From contig JAZRZA010000026.1 in NCBI GenBank assembly GCA_045601045.1, positions 1 through 64,000 on the forward strand: 64,000 nucleotides of DNA, in the 5' to 3' direction. Below are positions 46,776-54,597 of the stretch, piece after piece. This stretch comes from UBA1181 sp045601045. Its GTDB lineage: Bacteria; Bacteroidota; Bacteroidia; Bacteroidales; Paludibacteraceae. Under the pieces are notes generated by a model. The model was not told where the DNA came from. It worked only from the letters and a program-made list of their open reading frames with translations, and made no database searches. The translations under genes and the position numbers were made by a program. Each line of letters starts with the position of its first letter. The stretch's first letter is position 1.

Positions 46776-47225
46776 TCATGGTCTTAATTTAACGGACGGA
46801 TTGAAGTGGTGAATAATCTTCCCAATCGTCTCCATCTCATCATTGTTCATGTACCTAGCTCCGTAACTGTTCCTATCAGAGCCACCTCCGTACTCCTGAA
46901 CATGCACCGTTCCCTTGTCAAAATGTCGTCCATCACCTCCGTACTTTGTATAGTTAGTATGAGGATGTCCCCAATCGTAATCAACCGACCAATTATGATC
47001 TTTGTAGATTCGAAGTTGTTTCGGGAGTCCATCCTTTCCCAAGCACAAGTAACCATCTGACGATGCAGAACATTGTGGCAAGTTAGAATTCTTACCGTCT
47101 TTATCAACTACAAGCTTGATAACCTTTAACTTCAAGCCATACATGGTAATCTCCGTACCAGGAACTGTTTCATAAAGGTATGCACTAAACACACCTTCAC
47201 CGTTATGATTTTTTTGTGATCCCAT
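46776..47225 (-). CDS. hypothetical protein resembling a free-standing polymorphic-toxin domain
   Basis: A 149-residue protein; the ATG at 47225 is one base past the upstream stop codon, so translation is coupled. An in-frame TTG at 47240 is the alternative. The C-terminal half is rich in H, D, W and G: LRIYKDHNWSVDYDWGHPHT, then GRHFDKGTVHVQEY and a helical end. The pattern 'IY-D...D-W-x-H-x-H...G-T-V-H-V' recalls toxin domains at the C-termini of Rhs and other polymorphic toxins. No signal peptide or membrane helix is present. Family membership is an inference by pattern; function is unknown. Confidence 0.5.
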   Translation of the reverse strand: MGSQKNHNGEGVFSAYLYETVPGTEITMYGLKLKVIKLVVDKDGKNSNLPQCSASSDGYLCLGKDGLPKQLRIYKDHNWSVDYDWGHPHTNYTKYGGDGRHFDKGTVHVQEYGGGSDRNSYGARYMNNDEMETIGKIIHHFNPSVKLRP

Positions 47226-47226
47226 T

Positions 47227-47616
47227 CTACAAGTTGTCAAAATTATGGTTATAGTTTATACCTTGATAGTTTCTCTTACGTAGCCAATCCAGCAAAGTCA
47301 TGCTTTCCGAGCACCCTAACACCTCTATGTTTATGGCCATGGCTTCATCAATATTCATGGCATAGACAGAGCTTATAAAGTTCTCCTTGTCGTATCTGCC
47401 AATTTCATACTCATCAAAATAGGATCTAACAATGTAAATCCCATCTTCATTGTCATGGTCAGACATCAGCAGATCGTTGGCGTAAGTAAAAACATATTGT
47501 TGTCTGTATCTGACAGTCTCAAAGAATTGCTTCTCCTCATCAGATATATAATTCAAGGCGAGATTGTCCAAATACTCCTTGACAACCTCTGGTAATTGTT
47601 TAAAGTCTGTTCTCAT
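47227..47616 (-). CDS. hypothetical protein (possible immunity or regulatory partner)
   Basis: A 129-residue acidic protein starting MRTDFKQLPEVVKEYLDNLA, with no signal or membrane segment. It overlaps the DUF4417 gene by 17 bases and its stop is one base from the next ATG, so three genes form a tight operon. The predicted alpha/beta composition and acidity resemble small immunity proteins, and the downstream gene looks toxin-like, but I do not recognise a family. The role is inferred only from context. Confidence 0.5.
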   Translation of the reverse strand: MRTDFKQLPEVVKEYLDNLALNYISDEEKQFFETVRYRQQYVFTYANDLLMSDHDNEDGIYIVRSYFDEYEIGRYDKENFISSVYAMNIDEAMAINIEVLGCSESMTLLDWLRKRNYQGINYNHNFDNL

Positions 47617-48333
47617 GTCGTCTGAAATGTTTAGAAATTACTGTTTCCATGAATCTAATCTCTGTTTGAAAACCAGGAATGGTAACAGGGTCGCCATATA
47701 CAAAAATAAGTTTGGGACATAACTCCTCTTGTACACGTTGCATACCATAACACCACAATCGGAATGCGGTTGACGATTCTGCTATTCCAGTTCCACAGGT
47801 CGCCAACACACTTCCTTCTGGCAAACCTTCAAGACTATATGCCAAGCTATCCACATTCCCCCAACTAAATGTAGGGATCACGTCAATACCTATAGACTGC
47901 CAGAAAGCGCCCACAAACCGAGACCTATACACATTCCACTTGTTTAGGCTTTGAGGAACATCAACGTATAATGAATAGTCGGGTGTGAACAAACAATCAA
48001 ATTTGAGTAAATTGGACGTTGTTTGCTCTAGTCTTTCCCAAAGAGCATGACTAAATTTATAGTCATCCATAAAAAATGTAAAGCCTGATTGATCCCACAT
48101 AATTTGTTATGATTGCAAAAAGGATGAACCTCCCAATCGGTTCTGCCACGATATGGTTTTAGAACTGGAAAGTCATTTTTGTCGCTTAGACTCATGCCTT
48201 CCATTAGATGCATGTTATTGTACTGAGACTTTCGTCTTTGAGAGGATGACATATTCATGTATTTCCGTAGTTTCCCACTTTCTGAACATGCCATCCGATA
48301 CATTTCCTTTTCGGAAAATATGTAATTATTCAT
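47600..48333 (-). pseudogene. DUF4417 protein gene with a one-base frameshift
   Basis: Two overlapping frames together make one DUF4417 protein. The N-terminal part (start 48333) carries FPVLKPYRGRTDWEVHPFC and then leaves the family. The second frame (47600-48100) resumes exactly with WDQSGFTFFMDDYKFS, then LYVDVPQSLNKWNVYRSRFV, VIPTFSWGN and VYGDPVTIPG. The frames join near 48095-48106 if one base is restored, and the length then fits the family. No classical slippery heptamer is present. It may be a true lesion, a sequencing error, or two separate translated parts. DUF4417 genes occur in phage and other mobile elements; function unknown. Confidence 0.7.
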
Positions 48334-48572
48334 AAAATAATGTAGCCTCCTTTGCTACCGTTTTAATTAAAAAAAAATTAATTTAAACGTCGATTATTTC
48401 AGAATAGCCCTCTTAATATGTGAAAATTGTTTAATTTTGCACCGCAATTCACGAGAGTTATTCGTTGTTTTCTGGACGCAGGTCTTGAATCGACAACAAA
48501 ACCTCTACAATCCTCATCGTCCGGCCAGACAATGGGGATTTTTGCCCTCTATAAAATTGTAGTATCAATCTG
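48334..48572. other. AT-rich intergenic segment between the two island operons
   Basis: Upstream of DUF4417 and downstream of the PIN gene. A plus-strand TAATTTTG (48432-48439) matches the -7 box and is followed by a 102-codon plus-strand frame that runs antisense into the PIN gene. That frame does not look like a real protein. Nothing else is recognised. Confidence 0.3.
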
Positions 48573-49109
48573 TCATAGGCATTCTCCTTTCTTTTTTTCG
48601 CCACCCCACTCTCTAATTCTCTTGTCTATATCAGATATGGGTTGTCGAGGGTTAATGATTTTTAATTCTTTTAGTTTTTCTGAGGCTTGTTGCTTCGTCA
48701 AAACTTCGTGTTCCACCATTGCATCAATTATGTAAATCAGCCCATGGACTTCCACTCCATCCTTGGTTGCTGCCTTTCGTAATTTCATGTCTCCTGTGAG
48801 CAAGATATAATTGTGGGATTTCGCAAAATGCCAAACAGAGCAGTCCGTAAAGGAAACATTTGTTCTATTCTGATTCTGTTGATACAACGAAGCAACCTTT
48901 GTCATATTCTCCACATCTAAATCACCAATCTTCACAATGCCTTTGTCCACCAGATTCTGGACAGGCTTCGACTGGTCTGACTTCTTCAGTTCATGGACGA
49001 CAAACTTGGTAGTGTGTACTTCCCATGGAAGTGACGTGAACTGGTTTAGAATCCCCAACTCAATCAGGTCGATAAAAATATTTGTGTCGTTTACTACTAT
49101 ATGCTCCAT
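48573..49109 (-). CDS. PIN-domain nuclease, partner of an XRE/ImmA-type regulator
   Basis: A 178-residue PIN-domain protein. The four acidic active-site residues are visible: D8 (VVNDTNIFIDL), E40 (VVHELKKSD), D89 (FTDCSVWHFA) and D107 (LLTGDMKLRKAA). PIN proteins are Mg-dependent ribonucleases and often toxins. The ATG shares one base with the stop of the upstream regulator gene (TAATG). The C-terminal ~45 residues (VLTKQQASEKLKELKIINPR and a basic tail) extend beyond the PIN core. The likely role is the effector of a two-gene toxin-antitoxin-like module. Confidence 0.82.
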   Translation of the reverse strand: MEHIVVNDTNIFIDLIELGILNQFTSLPWEVHTTKFVVHELKKSDQSKPVQNLVDKGIVKIGDLDVENMTKVASLYQQNQNRTNVSFTDCSVWHFAKSHNYILLTGDMKLRKAATKDGVEVHGLIYIIDAMVEHEVLTKQQASEKLKELKIINPRQPISDIDKRIREWGGEKKKGECL

Positions 49110-50185
49110 TAAAAATCGTTTGCTTTTTTTCTGACACTACTAATGGACTCTTGCAAAAGCGACGCTGCTTTTGAAAGCGTGATCAAATTCAATGATACTG
49201 CCGAGTAAACCATCGACTCAAATCTATTGGTTATTGGCTCCTGGAACCTTGACTTCATGACAAACTCGTTCAACTTCTGGTTGGACTTCTTATGTATGCA
49301 ATAACCCGTATAACGAGATTCGCTAATAATCTCCAACTGTTTCAGTTTTTGCATGATCGCATCTATGGATATTCCATACGTCTGCTGAAGCAATTTGAGT
49401 TTCGCAGTAGGTACTTTCGCCCCCTTTTCGAAATTTTCGGTTAAAACATCCGAAGAGACAAGCATCTCATTGGCAAAAACATGACACAAGTTTTCCTTCT
49501 CCCTCATGTCCAAATCACCAGAGAATTTAGAGTCAAACAACAAGTGAGCAAGTTCATGCAAAGCCGTAAACCTACGTCTTTCCACAAAATCCTGATTCTT
49601 ATTCAGAACTATAATGGCGTGTTTTCCATTGATTACTCCGCTTAAACCATCAAAATTATCATCAGCTTCAACCATTATCACCTTTATCCCTTTGCTTTCC
49701 AAGAGATCCAACACATTGGTAATAGGCGATTTGCCAAGTTCCCAATCCACCCTGACACGCTGAGCCAATTGAATCATCTGCTCACGAGACCCAATACTAG
49801 AGACTTCCTCCCAATGCACTAGTTCAGCATCCTCTTTACCAAGAATACTCTCAACCTCAAGATACTTCTCCACGTCGTTCTGAATTTTAACCTTCAGTGC
49901 GGAAATATCCTTTTTCCCAACGCTAGACTTTTTACGGAATGAAACTTCAAAAGCCTCCACATCAAACGTGAACGGACGGAAGAAATAATCAGAATCGACA
50001 CACAAGGCTTCAGAAAGGGCAATCAATGCATCGTCGTTGGGCATCATCTTCCCAGTCTCATATTTATGAATGGATTGTTTGGTAACAACACCATTCATCA
50101 ATGAGCATAGTTGATCCATCGAGAGCTTCCTCAATACTCTGGCCTGCTTTAAGCGCCTCGAAAATATGTCAGTCAAATTTTGCAT
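49109..50185 (-). CDS. XRE-family regulator fused to ImmA/IrrE-type metallopeptidase
   Basis: A 358-residue protein starting at the ATG at 50185 (MQNLTDIFSRRLKQARVLRK). The longer frame to 50251 would run through the operator region. An XRE helix-turn-helix is at about 8-63 (LSMDQLCSLM, TKQSIHKYETGKMMPN). A COG2856/ImmA zinc peptidase domain follows with HELAH at 210-214 and a likely third ligand E240 (FANEML). Such proteins act as protease-linked repressors in mobile elements and stress-response modules. It overlaps the PIN gene and is preceded by two palindromes covering its promoter, which suggests autorepression released by cleavage. Confidence 0.87.
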   Translation of the reverse strand: MQNLTDIFSRRLKQARVLRKLSMDQLCSLMNGVVTKQSIHKYETGKMMPNDDALIALSEALCVDSDYFFRPFTFDVEAFEVSFRKKSSVGKKDISALKVKIQNDVEKYLEVESILGKEDAELVHWEEVSSIGSREQMIQLAQRVRVDWELGKSPITNVLDLLESKGIKVIMVEADDNFDGLSGVINGKHAIIVLNKNQDFVERRRFTALHELAHLLFDSKFSGDLDMREKENLCHVFANEMLVSSDVLTENFEKGAKVPTAKLKLLQQTYGISIDAIMQKLKQLEIISESRYTGYCIHKKSNQKLNEFVMKSRFQEPITNRFESMVYSAVSLNLITLSKAASLLQESISSVRKKANDF

Positions 50186-50205
50186 ATCACAACATTTTTT
50201 AATCC

Positions 50206-50294
50206 GTTTACAAAAATAAGCATCTTTTCCTATTTGTAAACCAAATTTCAAGAAAAAAGTTTACATAAATTATCAACATACAAATTTTGTAAAC
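50206..50294 (-). promoter_or_regulatory. double palindromic operator with embedded promoter of the XRE/PIN operon
   Basis: Four 9-bp half-sites alternate in orientation: GTTTACAAA (50206-50214), TTTGTAAAC (50233-50241), GTTTACATA (50259-50267) and TTTGTAAAC (50286-50294). They start 27, 26 and 27 bases apart, making two inverted repeats, each with an 18-base spacer. A minus-strand TATTTTTG (-7 box) at 50211-50218 overlaps the first half-site, 25 bases before the ATG. Binding there would block transcription. Confidence 0.75.
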
Positions 50295-50319
50295 CAACAA
50301 ATCCCCCTCCTCCCAAACG

Positions 50320-50340
50320 CCATGAAACACTTATATATGA
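50320..50340 (+). repeat. 21-bp motif, copy 2, in the leader of the DUF3871 fragment
   Basis: CCATGAAACACTTATATATGA, 20 of 21 identical to 46527-46547. The 216 bases to the DUF3871 ATG contain the related CCGAAGAGGAGAA motif (50484-50496) and an AGTAG/CTACT dyad but no gene. Confidence 0.6.
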
Positions 50341-50535
50341 GAGATAAATAATTAAAAACCAAAACTATACAACATATACAACTGGAGATTTGCAAGAGAG
50401 CAATCAGGATCCAGCTACCAACCCGAAGAGGGAACAATTAAACAACGAATTATTAACCCAAGGCTTCATAGAGAGCAGTAGAACCGAAGAGGAGAACTAC
50501 AAACTACTCTATGGGGCCTTTTCATTTTTAAGAAT

Positions 50536-50844
50536 ATGAATAACAATCAAATTACAGAAGAGGGAGTTCAAGTAGCAGTAGTGAACGAACGACCAAGTTT
50601 TATCGAATCCAATACACAAGCAGTAACGTATGAGGATTTAAAAAGAGATTATGTACCAAGTTTCGGTGGCGATTCAGAACTAACAATACCACACGCTCAT
50701 TTTATTGATGTGGTAAGAAGATCAGCCGAGACAGTATTTGGAGAAGTTTGCGAACAACAATCGTCCCTCAATGTTCCAACAATAAAATTTCATTCGCAAC
50801 AAAAAAGCACTCCAAAGCATACAATAAATTTCAAAAATGTATAA
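50536..50844 (+). pseudogene. truncated DUF3871 gene (N-terminal fragment)
   Basis: The 102-residue product matches the start of DUF3871 proteins as I remember them: RPSFIESNTQAVTYEDLKRD, then ELTIPHAHFIDVV and AETVFG. The family is several times longer; here homology fades after about residue 82 (SLNVPTIKF) and a stop comes soon after. No continuation is seen in the other frames before the next gene. DUF3871 genes are common on Bacteroidota conjugative and integrative elements, so this is probably the worn edge of one. Function of the family is unknown. Confidence 0.65.
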
Positions 50845-50921
50845 ATTTGCCACCGAAAAAAGGACAATGCGTCAATGAATGCACATCCAACAACATCAGT
50901 GGTAATAAAAAAACAAAGGAA

Positions 50922-51611
50922 ATGAAGAAATTATTTTTGCTGGCAGCGCTCCTCTTTTCCATGAGCCTATTCGCTCAGGAGCAAGGCGACGACAATGGAT
51001 TTGAGTTGAAATTCCAAGTCGGATTAGGAAACAGTGGCAAGTATGGAATGCCGAAAGGGCTCACAAAGATCGACAAACTACAAGGTTACAACGCGAAAGT
51101 CACTTTCGGTGGAACCATGGCGAATAGATGGTACTTGGCTTATCCAGGAAACTTAGGCATCGCCCTTCAAGCCAAATGGTTAGAAATCAACGGCGGTAAA
51201 GGAGAAGAGACAGTAGGCGGAAATCTCGTGCAAAAGATGGCGTTCTACAATGTGGATGCTTTGGGTGCGGGTGCCATCCTCTCCTTCTACCTCTCAAGAA
51301 AGATGGCCCTTGATGTCACTTACAACATCGCGCCAAGTCTATTCATCATCAGAGAGAAAGGTGTAGACGAGAAGGACAAAGACGACGATCACATCCAAGC
51401 AAGCTTCGGTCCTTCCCATACGTTCGGTCTTGCATTCAGAGCAAGTATATTCGAAGTGGGTGCCGACTTTAAACTTTACAATCCAACTCGTCAAAAGTGG
51501 TTCAACAATGACGAGGAGGTGGATTCATGGGGTGACCTTATCGACGCTTTCTCTGAAAAGCAAAAAATCAACGCCAACAAGCTCAGGGTATTTGTCGGTT
51601 TGAAGTTTTAA
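50922..51611 (+). CDS. outer-membrane beta-barrel protein, uncharacterised
   Basis: A 229-residue protein. The ATG at 50922 follows an AAAGGA Shine-Dalgarno-like sequence and begins a signal peptide (MKKLFLLAALLFSMSLFAQ); in-frame sequence upstream to 50748 is unrelated leader. The mature part has alternating strands (FELKFQVGLGN, WYLAYPGNLGIALQAKWL, GAILSFYLSRKMALDVTYN) and ends KLRVFVGLKF with a C-terminal aromatic, as in outer-membrane barrels. It resembles the generic beta-barrel families of Bacteroidota. No function can be named. It marks the return to core sequence. Confidence 0.7.
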   Translation: MKKLFLLAALLFSMSLFAQEQGDDNGFELKFQVGLGNSGKYGMPKGLTKIDKLQGYNAKVTFGGTMANRWYLAYPGNLGIALQAKWLEINGGKGEETVGGNLVQKMAFYNVDALGAGAILSFYLSRKMALDVTYNIAPSLFIIREKGVDEKDKDDDHIQASFGPSHTFGLAFRASIFEVGADFKLYNPTRQKWFNNDEEVDSWGDLIDAFSEKQKINANKLRVFVGLKF

Positions 51612-51633
51612 GAATTTTAAGAATTAACAGTCA

Positions 51634-51666
51634 AGGGAGAAAGCCAACAACTTTCTCCCTTTTTCA
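51634..51666 (+). terminator. terminator after the outer-membrane protein gene
   Basis: AGGGAGAAAG and CTTTCTCCCT form a 10-bp stem with a 7-base loop, followed by TTTTCATTT. Confidence 0.85.
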
Positions 51667-51712
51667 TTTAAGGTCATCCGCCTAATTTCTCTATTCTTTG
51701 CTCAATTAATAT

Positions 51713-51720
51713 TACATTTG
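51713..51720 (+). promoter_or_regulatory. metH -7 promoter box
   Basis: TACATTTG, 20 bases before the metH ATG, leaves room for only a very short leader. No cobalamin or SAM riboswitch fits in this gap. Confidence 0.45.
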
Positions 51721-51740
51721 CACCAAGAAAAAAAACAATA

Positions 51741-54509
51741 ATGGCAGAATCACTGAAAGATGCATTAGCGAAAAGGATACTCATCCTCGATGGAGGGATG
51801 GGCACCATGATACAACGGTTCAAACTGAAAGAGGAGGATTACCGAGGCGAATTCGCCAAAGACGCGCCCGTTCCCCAAAAGGGAAACAACGACCTGCTCT
51901 GCGTCACCCAACCAGATGTGATCAGAAGCATCCATAGGCAATATTTGGAGGCGGGTGCGGACATCATCGAGACCTGCTCCTTCAACTCGCAGCAAATCTC
52001 CCTATCAGACTACGAAATGCAAAGCCATGTGGCGCTGTTCAACAAAAGTGCGGCGAAGTTGGCCAGGGAGATGGCCGACGAATATACACGGAAGGATCCA
52101 AGCAAGCCTCGTTTCGTGGCCGGATCGGTCGGTCCTACCAACAAGACCTGTTCCATCTCCCCAGATGTGAACGATCCCTCTATGCGTAATATCACCTACG
52201 CCGAGATGCAAGACTTCTACGAAGAGCAGATGGATGCCCTCATCGAGGGTGGTGTGGACGCGCTATTGATCGAAACCATTTTCGACACGCTGAATGCCAA
52301 GGCTGCCATCAGTGCCGCGCAAAGAAGCATCGAACGCAGCGGGAAAGAGGTTTACATTATGCTATCCGCCACCGTAGCGGACATCAGCGGCCGTACCCTA
52401 TCAGGACAAACCATCCAAGCTTTTTTGAACTCCATAGCGCATGCTCACCCGCTATCGGTGGGCCTCAACTGCTCCTTCGGCGCGCGAGACTTAAAGAAGT
52501 ACTTGAAGGAGATGGGAGAAAACGCGCCATACTACCTCAGTGCCTATCCCAATGCGGGATTGCCGAACCAATTCGGAGAGTACGATGAGACGCCAGAGAT
52601 GATGGCGGAGCAAGTGAAGGAGTATTTCGACGAGTGTCTGGTCGATATCATCGGAGGATGCTGCGGAACAACACCAGACCACATCGCCGCCTACCAAGAG
52701 TTGGTAAAGAACGCGAAGCAAAGGAGAGTCATCCCTGCCGCCAACCACCACATGAAACTTTCTGGTCTGGAGCCATTAGAGATAAAATCCGTCAACAGCA
52801 GTTTGGGTACGGAACAACCGCGTTCCCTCTTCCTCAACATCGGAGAGCGCTGCAACGTGGCGGGTTCGAAGAAGTTCCTCCGTCTTATCAACGAGAAGAA
52901 CTACGAAGAGGCGATGAACATCGCCCGCAAACAGGTGGAAGATGGCGCGCAGGTGGTGGATGTCAATATGGATGACGCCATGCTTGACGCCAAGGCGGAG
53001 ATGGTCACCTTCCTGAACCTGATCGCCTCCGACCCCGACGTGTCGCGCGTACCGATCATGATCGACTCCTCCAAATGGGAGGTGATCGAAGCGGGACTTC
53101 ACTGCGTGCAAGGCAAGTGCATCGTCAACTCCATCTCCCTGAAAGAGGGAGAAGAGGTATTTCTGGAGAAAGCGAAGAAGATCATGAAATATGGTGCAGC
53201 CACGGTAGTCATGGCCTTCGACGAAAAGGGACAAGCGGACACCTTCGAACGCAAAAAGGAGATTTGCGGAAGAGCTTATCAACTCTTGATGACCATCGGA
53301 TTTCCACCAGAGGACATTATCTTTGACCCCAATATCTTGGCCGTAGCGACAGGTATAGAGGAGCATAACAACTATGGATTGGACTTCATCAACGCCACAG
53401 AGTGGATCCGACAAAACCTTCCATACGCGAAAATCAGTGGAGGTGTGAGCAACCTATCTTTCTCTTTCAGAGGAAACAACCCGATCCGTGAGGCAATCCA
53501 CTCGGTATTCCTCTACCACGCCTACAAAAAGGGTATGGATATGGGTATCGTCAATGCGGGTATGCTACAAGTCTATCAAGACATTCCTTCCGATTTGTTG
53601 GAACTGGTCGAGGATGTGGTACTCAACCGTCGTCCCGACGCGACCGAGCGTTTGATCGAGAAGGCAGACGCCATCAAAGCGTCGCAAAGCAACGAGAAAC
53701 AAGAGACGCACATCGAATGGAGAGACTATCCATTGGAGAAACGTATCGAATATAGTCTGGTCAAGGGTATCAGCGATTTCCTTGAGGCCGACATGAACGA
53801 GGCATTGACCACCTACCCGACAGCCATCGAAATCATCGAGAAACCGCTGATGAATGGCATGAACGAGGTGGGCAAACTCTTTGGAGAGGGTAAGATGTTC
53901 TTACCACAGGTGGTAAAGACCGCCCGAACCATGAAGAAGGCGGTTTCCATCCTACAACCGCACATCGAGGCACAAAACGCGGGTAGCAGCAACAAATCAG
54001 GCAAGGTACTGATCGCCACCGTAAAGGGTGATGTCCACGATATCGGTAAAAATATCGTCGCCGTGGTTCTGGCCTGCAACAACTTCGACGTGATCGACTT
54101 AGGCGTAATGGTGCCAACAGAAGAGATCATCGAGACCGCGATCAAAGAGAAAGTGGACGTAGTCTGCCTCAGCGGTCTGATCACCCCTTCCTTAGAGGAG
54201 ATGTGCAAAGTAGCGGAAGCGATGGAGAAGGCTGGACTCAAAATGCCTTTACTCGTAGGCGGCGCCACCACCTCCGACATCCACACAGCAGTCAAAATCG
54301 CCCCGAATTACAGCGGAACCGTGATGCGCATGCGAGACGCCTCCCAAAACACCTACGCCATCTCCCGTCTTCTCAGCAAAGAGACACAAGGCGAATTTAT
54401 CGCCAACATCAAGGCGGAGCAAGAGAAATGCAGAATCGAGCAAGAGAAAAAACAGAGTGATTTGCTCGACCTGGAAGAGGCGAAGAAGCGGAAGTTGAAT
54501 CTTTTTTAG
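51741..54509 (+). CDS. metH: cobalamin-dependent methionine synthase lacking the reactivation domain
   Basis: A 922-residue MetH that transfers a methyl group from methyltetrahydrofolate to homocysteine via cobalamin. The homocysteine domain (about 1-325) has zinc ligands in GLNCSFG and GGCCGTTPDH. The pterin domain (about 350-620) includes NIGERCNVAGSKKF and MIDSSKWEVIEAGL. The cobalamin domain carries the axial-histidine motif DVHDIGKNIV near residue 770, and VGGATTSDIHTAVKI. The protein stops after this domain with a charged tail; the ~330-residue C-terminal AdoMet-binding reactivation domain of E. coli MetH is missing. A separate reactivase is expected elsewhere. Confidence 0.95.
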   Translation: MAESLKDALAKRILILDGGMGTMIQRFKLKEEDYRGEFAKDAPVPQKGNNDLLCVTQPDVIRSIHRQYLEAGADIIETCSFNSQQISLSDYEMQSHVALFNKSAAKLAREMADEYTRKDPSKPRFVAGSVGPTNKTCSISPDVNDPSMRNITYAEMQDFYEEQMDALIEGGVDALLIETIFDTLNAKAAISAAQRSIERSGKEVYIMLSATVADISGRTLSGQTIQAFLNSIAHAHPLSVGLNCSFGARDLKKYLKEMGENAPYYLSAYPNAGLPNQFGEYDETPEMMAEQVKEYFDECLVDIIGGCCGTTPDHIAAYQELVKNAKQRRVIPAANHHMKLSGLEPLEIKSVNSSLGTEQPRSLFLNIGERCNVAGSKKFLRLINEKNYEEAMNIARKQVEDGAQVVDVNMDDAMLDAKAEMVTFLNLIASDPDVSRVPIMIDSSKWEVIEAGLHCVQGKCIVNSISLKEGEEVFLEKAKKIMKYGAATVVMAFDEKGQADTFERKKEICGRAYQLLMTIGFPPEDIIFDPNILAVATGIEEHNNYGLDFINATEWIRQNLPYAKISGGVSNLSFSFRGNNPIREAIHSVFLYHAYKKGMDMGIVNAGMLQVYQDIPSDLLELVEDVVLNRRPDATERLIEKADAIKASQSNEKQETHIEWRDYPLEKRIEYSLVKGISDFLEADMNEALTTYPTAIEIIEKPLMNGMNEVGKLFGEGKMFLPQVVKTARTMKKAVSILQPHIEAQNAGSSNKSGKVLIATVKGDVHDIGKNIVAVVLACNNFDVIDLGVMVPTEEIIETAIKEKVDVVCLSGLITPSLEEMCKVAEAMEKAGLKMPLLVGGATTSDIHTAVKIAPNYSGTVMRMRDASQNTYAISRLLSKETQGEFIANIKAEQEKCRIEQEKKQSDLLDLEEAKKRKLNLF

Positions 54510-54538
54510 GACAACTTCCAATAGACATCGATCGCAAA

Positions 54539-54578
54539 AGCAAGGGCCGAATGATTCAACCATCATCCAGCCCTTGCT
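54539..54578 (-). terminator. terminator between converging metH and glycosyltransferase genes
   Basis: AGCAAGGGC and GCCCTTGCT form a 9-bp stem, with an inner ATGAT/ATCAT pairing. A GCTTTTGC tract on the minus strand suggests it mainly serves the glycosyltransferase gene. Confidence 0.6.
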
Positions 54579-54597
54579 AGTATCCATGGAATAATTC

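Noticed and set aside
48090..48106. Programmed -1 frameshifting as the explanation of the DUF4417 split
   Set aside because: No X-XXY-YYZ slippery heptamer or following stem-loop is present; a missing base is simpler.
48427..48735. A 102-codon plus-strand frame behind a -7 box
   Set aside because: It overlaps the PIN gene antisense and has serine- and phenylalanine-rich non-globular sequence; only the promoter-like box was kept, at low confidence.
50748..50921. An N-terminal extension of the outer-membrane protein to 50748
   Set aside because: It would overlap the DUF3871 fragment, lacks family-like sequence and would bury a perfect signal peptide; the ATG at 50922 has a good ribosome binding site.
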